Translations under genes and position numbers: made by a program
Notes under the pieces: generated by a model
The model's database searches: none
The model's input: only the letters and a program-made list of their open reading frames with translations
What the model was told of the DNA's origin: nothing
In this document: positions 51,752 through 55,701 of the stretch, in pieces
How the letters are laid out: each line of letters starts with the position of its first letter
How positions within the stretch are numbered: position 1 is the stretch's first letter
Assembly (NCBI GenBank): GCA_938046115.1
Contig: CALIXX010000057.1
Location: 1-55,701, forward strand
DNA from: an uncultured Candidatus Saccharibacteria bacterium
Lineage (GTDB): Bacteria; Patescibacteriota; Saccharimonadia; Saccharimonadales; Saccharimonadaceae
Direction: 5' to 3'
DNA length: 55,701 nt

Positions 51752-52183
51752 TCAACCAGCTTGTCGAGGACGCTGGCAGCGTGGGCAAATCCCTTGAATC
51801 TCGAGCGTGTGCGAGGGCTCGGCGAGGTGGTGAGCCTGAGCGATTGCCGCGATTAAACGCTCGATCTCCTCATTCTCGGCAATGTCAATCACTCGCCCAC
51901 AGCGACGGCACGTCGCGTGGTGATGATGACGAATAAAGACATCAGTCAGCTCGAGCTGGTACTTCCAGCCAATTGGTAGTCGCTGGGCAATACCAAGCTG
52001 CTCAAACAACTCCACGCAGCGGTACACACTCACGCGATCAGCCACAGCAGTGTACTCGGCAAGCTGGCGCATCGTGCATGGCCCGTGCTGGTGGAGAGCA
52101 CAAAATACCGCACGCCGCACAGTGGTTACGCGGTAATGACGCTGGCGCAAGATAGTGGCAAATAGCTCGAGCGAATCATCCAT
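51752..52183 (-). CDS. Fur-family metal-dependent repressor (Fur or Zur)
   Basis: 143 residues from ATG 52183 (MDDSLELFATILRQRHYRVT); a longer frame upstream crosses the promoter. Winged-helix DNA-binding domain ~1-85 (VTTVRRAVFCALHQHGPCTM, VADRVSVYRCVELFEQLGIA). Dimerisation domain with metal-site RHHHHATCRRCGRVIDI and a second CPRC pair for structural zinc. Leaderless ATG. It is divergent from an SDR-like gene across an inverted repeat resembling a Fur-type box, and 1 kb from a zinc-type COG0523 GTPase, which favours zinc sensing; iron cannot be excluded. Confidence 0.9.
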   Translation of the reverse strand: MDDSLELFATILRQRHYRVTTVRRAVFCALHQHGPCTMRQLAEYTAVADRVSVYRCVELFEQLGIAQRLPIGWKYQLELTDVFIRHHHHATCRRCGRVIDIAENEEIERLIAAIAQAHHLAEPSHTLEIQGICPRCQRPRQAG

Positions 52184-52192
52184 ATGAGCAAT

Positions 52193-52246
52193 AGTGTAGC
52201 ACTTATTGCAACAAATTTGCAATAACATGAGAGTCTCTCGTATCAT
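52193..52246. promoter_or_regulatory. Divergent promoter sharing one -35 box inside a Fur-type operator
   Basis: Perfect inverted repeat TTATTGCAA-N5-TTGCAATAA (52203-52225). Its right-hand TTGCAA (52217-52222) is self-complementary and stands 18 bp from the plus-strand -10 TATCAT (52241-52246, seven nt before ATG 52254) and 18 bp from the minus-strand -10 TACACT (52198-52193, nine nt before ATG 52183). Both genes are predicted leaderless and controlled by the same site. Confidence 0.7.
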
Positions 52247-52253
52247 ACGACCT

Positions 52254-53132
52254 ATGACACAGCAACCACTTATTATGATCACTGGCGCGAAAGTGACGCC
52301 AGCCAAACGGCACTTTACCTCGCAGTTTGGACAAATCGAGTATCTGACCTATCAAGAGCAGCACTATAAAATGAACGCTGCCGCTGGCGTTGTGAAGCAG
52401 CTCGCTGGGCAGTATGAGCTTTTGGTCGTAGGATACCAGCCAGATGATGCGGCAATCTTTGCCGAGACGTGCGGCCTACCAACCGACCGCTTTATCCCAG
52501 CTGACTTGCGCCGCGCAGCTGACATTGAACGGGCCGCGAGCCAGGCAGCAGCTCTCCAGCAAGAGCTGGGTGTACCACTCTACGTTGTACACTATGGCGG
52601 AGCATCAGATACCAAGGCGGCATTGCCACACAATAGTCTCCTTGCCCATACCTGGGATATGGAGGCGGCGGCTATCCCTGATTTGGTAGAAAATAATTGC
52701 GTCACATTGGTCAAACTGTTGCAGGCACTGCGTCAGCACGGAGTATTTGCCCGCCAACCATACACCAAGATTATGAGCATCACGGCCGCGGCAGCAGTGC
52801 GCGCCAAGGCTCATCTTGGCCTAGATGTAGCCCAGAAAGCGGCTGGCCATGGCTTGCTGCGCTCAATAGCCCTCGATCTTACACCAGAGAATATCTTTAT
52901 CACCGAGATTATGCCAGGCAGTACCGACACTGGCTTTTTTGACAACGACTACACGATGGATGAGGCAATCCGCGTCACGCGCGACCTTGGCTATGACAAG
53001 ACGCCAGAGACGTATCCACTCTTTACAGCCGAGCAAATCGGTGATGCAGTGAAGTATGTCATCACTGCACAGTGCAATGTGCGCGAGATTGCCCTCTTGC
53101 CGTATGGACAGTTCCCGCATCTTGGCGCGTAA
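52254..53132 (+). CDS. Short-chain dehydrogenase/reductase-like protein
   Basis: 292 residues from leaderless ATG 52254. Rossmann-type fold. The C-terminal half has SDR features: MSITAAAAVRAKAHLGLDVAQ in the active-site strand region, AGHGLLRSIALDLTPENIFI and TEIMPGSTDTGFFD after it. The N-terminus (MTQQPLIMITGAKVTPAKRH) lacks the usual TGxxxGxG glycine motif and the YxxxK catalytic pair is not evident, so cofactor use and catalysis are doubtful. Shares an operator with the divergent Fur-family gene. Confidence 0.72.
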   Translation: MTQQPLIMITGAKVTPAKRHFTSQFGQIEYLTYQEQHYKMNAAAGVVKQLAGQYELLVVGYQPDDAAIFAETCGLPTDRFIPADLRRAADIERAASQAAALQQELGVPLYVVHYGGASDTKAALPHNSLLAHTWDMEAAAIPDLVENNCVTLVKLLQALRQHGVFARQPYTKIMSITAAAAVRAKAHLGLDVAQKAAGHGLLRSIALDLTPENIFITEIMPGSTDTGFFDNDYTMDEAIRVTRDLGYDKTPETYPLFTAEQIGDAVKYVITAQCNVREIALLPYGQFPHLGA

Positions 53133-53190
53133 TTGGCCGTACGTGCGGCTTTTGGCTCTTTGCTCTGTAGTGAACCTGCAATACCATAGT

Positions 53191-53227
53191 GCAACAGCAT
53201 TATAAAGAGTGGTGTTGCGGGGGGGGG
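53191..53227 (+). promoter_or_regulatory. Promoter/leader region of the COG0523 gene with G9 tract
   Basis: TATAAA (53201-53206) is a possible -10; inverted repeat GCAACA (53191-53196) and TGTTGC (53213-53218) flanks it. A run of nine G (53219-53227) follows in the predicted 5' leader, 38 bp before ATG 53266. Confidence 0.4.
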
Positions 53228-53265
53228 TTACTAACACATAATAAGAATAATCATAAGGAGAAACA

Positions 53266-54888
53266 ATGGAAAAATATAAACAGACACCATCGAATGATCA
53301 TTCGCTTGAAGTGCTCGGGGTGCTTGGGCCGCTCGGTGCAGGTAAGACGACAACGCTCAACCAGCTGATCGAACGTGTACCGCTCGATAGAAGCTACGCA
53401 GTCGTGGTAAATGACGTCGGCCAGGACAATGTGGACGCGAGGCGGATTGCTCAGCACCCAGCTAATCGTAGTGAGCAGATTATTCCGCTCACGGCAGGCT
53501 GTATTGGCTGCTCGGATGCAACACAGTTCCAGGCGGCGCTCGACCGTGTGCGCGATGCCGGAATAGACATGCTCTTTATTGAGCCAACCGGGATTGCGCC
53601 AGGGACGGAGATCGCTGAGGTGGTAAGCTCAAGTGGCTATGATTTCTCGGCCCTTGCCTTGGTTAACGCACGAACAGCATCACGCGACATGCAGTATCAA
53701 GTGCTACCGAGCCAATTGGCGGTGGCAGACATTGTTGGTATAACGCACACTCCAAATGATAGAGCAGCACTCACAGTGATCGATTCTGTGCTCGAGCAAT
53801 TACCTGCCTTTCCACCTGAGGTAGCTGTTGAGCTCATTCGCCCCGGTAGTACAGACTATACAGAGGTGCTGGCGAGATTGCGCGGTGTAGAGCGGCAACT
53901 CCATCTTGGCCAGCGAGCAGTTGCCCAGGTGTGCGGCAGCCACTGTCATGACCATCATCACCATGACCATTGCAATCACGACCACAATGTAAGTGCCCAA
54001 TCGTTTGCTTTGCGCGGTGATGTTACCTCCGCACAGCTGCGCGACTTCCTTATGCCACTCACCCAAGACTCGAGTGCGCCACTCCTGCGGGCTAAGGGTG
54101 TGGCAGCAGGCAAGCGCTTCGATCTCGTGGGTGATGAGTGGAATGAGCAACCTGAGCCAGAAGGTACGCCGCGTATCAATGTGATATTTGGTGGGCATAT
54201 GCCGCAGCATGTGGCGACAACAATGCAAGCGCTTGCCTGCCAGGAGACGATGATGGTGCAAGGAACGAAGAAAGACATCGTTGCTTCGGTGCGTGAGCTG
54301 CCGCTGGCTGACCGCATTGCGATTATCGAGCAGCGAATCCAGCAATACCCCGCACCAATTAGCCGCGTGCACGGTGAGTTGATTACTGATTGTGAAGCAG
54401 ATGAAGGATACGAAATTGCCTTTTGGCGTCAGTCTGATGATATTCCGGATAATATCAAGCGCCAATCTCTGGAGCACTATCTGGCGTTTCGCCTAGCTGG
54501 GCTGAGCGAGCTGCAAACACACCCTGAGGCGATTGCGCATGACGACGAAAAGCGTGCTTATTGGCAGCGGCGCTATGGTGCAACGCTCGGCTGGAACTAC
54601 TACCACCTGACCGATATGATCGATCCAGCTATGCAACAGCACATAACGGCCGCGCAGCCAGCTCAGCTGCTGTGTGAAGGATTTATGGTGCTCGAGCATC
54701 TTACCTTTGATGAAGGCAGGGCAGAGGAAAAGCCAGAATTTGTCAGTGCGGTGCTGCGTGCGGCGCTGGCAGCAGAAGATGTGACCAGCGAGCAATGCCA
54801 GGCGGTACTGCGCCGCGGCCAGCTCCTCTCGGCGCAGCATCCAGAGTATGCACAGCGGTGGCAGCAAGCAGCTGCTTCTCTTGAGTAA
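53266..54888 (+). CDS. COG0523/CobW-family G3E GTPase with His-rich metal-binding loop
   Basis: Metallochaperone-type GTPase. 540 residues, longer than the usual 320-400. Walker A GPLGAGKTT (~21-29), switch VVVNDVGQDNVD, metal motif GCIGC (78-82; the family standard is GCxCC, so one of the paired Cys is Gly), Walker B FIEPTG. A His/Asp/Cys-rich loop at ~223-243 (SHCHDHHHHDHCNHDHN) is typical of zinc-handling members. A CobW_C domain follows, then an extra ~200-residue C-terminal region I do not recognise. AAGGAG ribosome-binding site. Proximity to the Fur-family gene suggests metal-starvation control. Confidence 0.9.
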   Translation: MEKYKQTPSNDHSLEVLGVLGPLGAGKTTTLNQLIERVPLDRSYAVVVNDVGQDNVDARRIAQHPANRSEQIIPLTAGCIGCSDATQFQAALDRVRDAGIDMLFIEPTGIAPGTEIAEVVSSSGYDFSALALVNARTASRDMQYQVLPSQLAVADIVGITHTPNDRAALTVIDSVLEQLPAFPPEVAVELIRPGSTDYTEVLARLRGVERQLHLGQRAVAQVCGSHCHDHHHHDHCNHDHNVSAQSFALRGDVTSAQLRDFLMPLTQDSSAPLLRAKGVAAGKRFDLVGDEWNEQPEPEGTPRINVIFGGHMPQHVATTMQALACQETMMVQGTKKDIVASVRELPLADRIAIIEQRIQQYPAPISRVHGELITDCEADEGYEIAFWRQSDDIPDNIKRQSLEHYLAFRLAGLSELQTHPEAIAHDDEKRAYWQRRYGATLGWNYYHLTDMIDPAMQQHITAAQPAQLLCEGFMVLEHLTFDEGRAEEKPEFVSAVLRAALAAEDVTSEQCQAVLRRGQLLSAQHPEYAQRWQQAAASLE

Positions 54889-54928
54889 GCCTTACAAAGA
54901 CTTTTGTGTAGCCTAACTCATCCCATAT

Positions 54929-54959
54929 AAAACACCCCAGCCATCCCCTGGGGTGTTTT
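54929..54959. terminator. Bidirectional terminator
   Basis: AAAACACCCCAG (54929-54940) pairs with CTGGGGTGTTTT (54948-54959), 7-nt loop, between convergent genes. Confidence 0.85.
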
Positions 54960-54984
54960 GTGTTGAAGTTGGCTTGGCCTGAGC

Positions 54985-55239
54985 TTATTTTTTGATAAGC
55001 TTGAGGATAACCAGCAGCACAACTGCGCCAAAGAAGGCGGTCAGTAGGCTAGCGAAGTTAAAGCCAGTCAGCACATTGGCGTCGCCGCCCATCAGGCTTA
55101 CCAGCCAGCCACCGAGCATTGCGCCGATGAGACCAACGATGATGTTGGTGAGCGGGCCTGAGCCCTTACCTTGGTTTACCACCTTAGATGCCAGCCAGCC
55201 GGCCACACCACCGATGATAAGCCATACGAGTATAGTCAT
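54985..55239 (-). CDS. GlsB/YeaQ/YmgE family small membrane protein
   Basis: 84 residues, three membrane helices with Gly-rich packing: LVWLIIGGVAGWLASKV, GPLTNIIVGLIGAMLGGWL and ASLLTAFFGAVVLLVILKLI. The pattern GxxxGWLAxxxxxGxGxGxxxNIxxGIxGAxxGG is the family signature. Often labelled transglycosylase-associated, though its function is not established; stress-linked in several bacteria. ATG 55239 has AAGGAG and a TATACT -10 at 55280-55275. Confidence 0.93.
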   Translation of the reverse strand: MTILVWLIIGGVAGWLASKVVNQGKGSGPLTNIIVGLIGAMLGGWLVSLMGGDANVLTGFNFASLLTAFFGAVVLLVILKLIKK

Positions 55240-55274
55240 AGTTGATTGTCTCCTTCATTAATGGTTATCGTACT

Positions 55275-55280
55275 AGTATA
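55275..55280 (-). promoter_or_regulatory. -10 box of YeaQ/YmgE gene
   Basis: TGT-TATACT on the minus strand, ~35 nt before ATG 55239, which has an AAGGAG ribosome-binding site; a conventional leadered gene. Confidence 0.5.
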
Positions 55281-55300
55281 ACATGTTTGGGGAGTAAAAG

Positions 55301-55701
55301 CTACTCGGATGCCTCCGGGCTAAAGGTGACTCGCCCGTCAGCTGCCCTCGCTACCACCGTCATACCTTCGTGGATGCGCCCATCGATCAGCTCCAGCGCC
55401 AGCGGGTCAAGAATACGCTTTTGCACCAAGCGCTTGAGCGGCCGAGCACCAAAGCTTGGGTCGTAGCCGTCGCGCGCTAGCATGTCGCGGATGCTCTCGT
55501 CAAACGCCAGCGTGATATCGCGACTGTCTTTGACTTGGCGGGCAACGCGCTCCAGCTGTACGTCAACGATGGCCCGCATGGCTTGCTCGTGAATACGGTC
55601 GAAGATCACGATGTCATCAATGCGGTTGAGGAATTCCGGACGGAAATGCTGGCGTAGCACCTCGAGCATTTTATTGTCCAGCACAGACAGGTCATCGCCG
55701 G
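55301..55701 (-). CDS. clpB: ClpB disaggregase, C-terminal fragment (gene continues beyond window)
   Basis: Hsp100 ATPase that rescues aggregated proteins with DnaK. Only the last ~133 residues are inside the window; the frame is open to the right edge. Visible are the second AAA+ domain end HFRPEFLNRIDDIVIFDRIH (sensor and arginine-finger region) and the small domain with YDPSFGARPLKRLVQKRILD (sensor 2 GAR). The order and spacing match ClpB rather than ClpA or ClpC, although ClpC cannot be fully excluded from the fragment. Confidence 0.88.
   Translation of the reverse strand, partial: GDDLSVLDNKMLEVLRQHFRPEFLNRIDDIVIFDRIHEQAMRAIVDVQLERVARQVKDSRDITLAFDESIRDMLARDGYDPSFGARPLKRLVQKRILDPLALELIDGRIHEGMTVVARAADGRVTFSPEASE

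Noticed and set aside
51610..51936. 108-codon plus-strand ORF between exonuclease I and the fur-like gene
   Set aside because: More than half of it lies antisense to the fur-like coding region, it has no ribosome-binding site or -10 box at the right distance, and its product is basic and low-complexity. Treated as a shadow frame.
1..55701. tRNA, rRNA and CRISPR arrays
   Set aside because: I looked for T-arm GGTTCGA-type motifs in the intergenic regions, rRNA signatures and regularly spaced repeats, and saw none that hold up.
1..55701. Insertion sequences, integrases or prophage genes
   Set aside because: No transposase or integrase motifs, no terminal inverted repeats with target duplications. 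The baseplate-J-like gene is an isolated membrane protein in a division/wall operon, not part of a phage tail cluster.
1..55701. Alternative genetic code (UGA as Gly or Trp)
   Set aside because: Many well-supported genes, such as the cysteine desulfurase, DUF218 gene, ruvX and the flippase-preceding gene, end in TGA at the expected family length, so UGA is a stop here.

Overview
The window looks like chromosome of a Candidate Phyla Radiation bacterium, most likely Candidatus Saccharibacteria (TM7). The reasons are the small, tightly packed genes, an FtsA-like protein followed by a baseplate-J-like membrane protein, an alanyl-tRNA synthetase without its C-terminal domain, and a short MurE-like ligase. 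Saccharibacteria live attached to Actinobacteria, and several genes fit that: an Rpf-type muralytic protein, a LysM-CHAP hydrolase, MltG and a surface protein with an LAxTG-type sorting signal. UGA is used as a normal stop. The taxonomic call is an inference from gene content; no rRNA or tRNA gene is visible.

Layout. 1-1.0 kb: end of an HtrA protease. 1.0-2.15 kb: convergent gene of unknown function. 2.4-11.3 kb: a one-strand surface-polysaccharide locus (Wzz-like protein, initiating sugar transferase, three glycosyltransferases, Wzy-like polymerase, pyruvyltransferase, Wzx flippase, VanZ-like protein). 11.5-11.8 kb: an ORF-free stretch with a good promoter and many hairpins, possibly an unknown structured RNA. 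12.4-24.6 kb: pyruvate kinase, a very long acidic tail-anchored protein, UvrD/PcrA helicase, a MurE-like ligase, two G5-domain wall proteins (Rpf type and 3D type) and RsmA/KsgA. 24.6-29.8 kb: an accessory block with a phosphatase-like protein, PgeF-like protein, membrane protein, cupin, a multi-HTH regulator with its own operator, and a duplicated-domain protein. 29.8-36.3 kb: MetRS, TatD, two unknowns, cysteine desulfurase, DUF218 protein and MnmA. 36.4-48.9 kb: LADTG surface protein, AlaRS, an unknown, FtsA-like/baseplate-J-like/RuvX/MltG operon, LysM-CHAP hydrolase and Obg. 49-55.7 kb: an unknown acidic helical protein with a possible frameshift, exonuclease I, a Fur-family regulator divergent from an SDR-like gene, a His-rich COG0523 GTPase, a YeaQ/YmgE membrane protein and the C-terminus of ClpB.

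The clearest signal running through the window is promoter architecture. About fifteen transcription units begin with an extended -10 box (TGCTATAAT, TGCTATACT or TGCTACACT) whose last base lies only 4-10 nt before the start codon, so their mRNAs should be leaderless. Genes inside operons, and a few heads, carry ordinary AAGGAG ribosome-binding sites instead. This rule was used to choose several starts. Other notable items are two very compact divergent promoters (one 14 bp long; one in which both directions share a self-complementary -35 box inside a Fur-type operator), operators around the HTH regulator, a G9 tract in the leader of the COG0523 gene, and a split remnant of the metG-tatD-rpf/yabE-ksgA neighbourhood known from Actinobacteria and Firmicutes.
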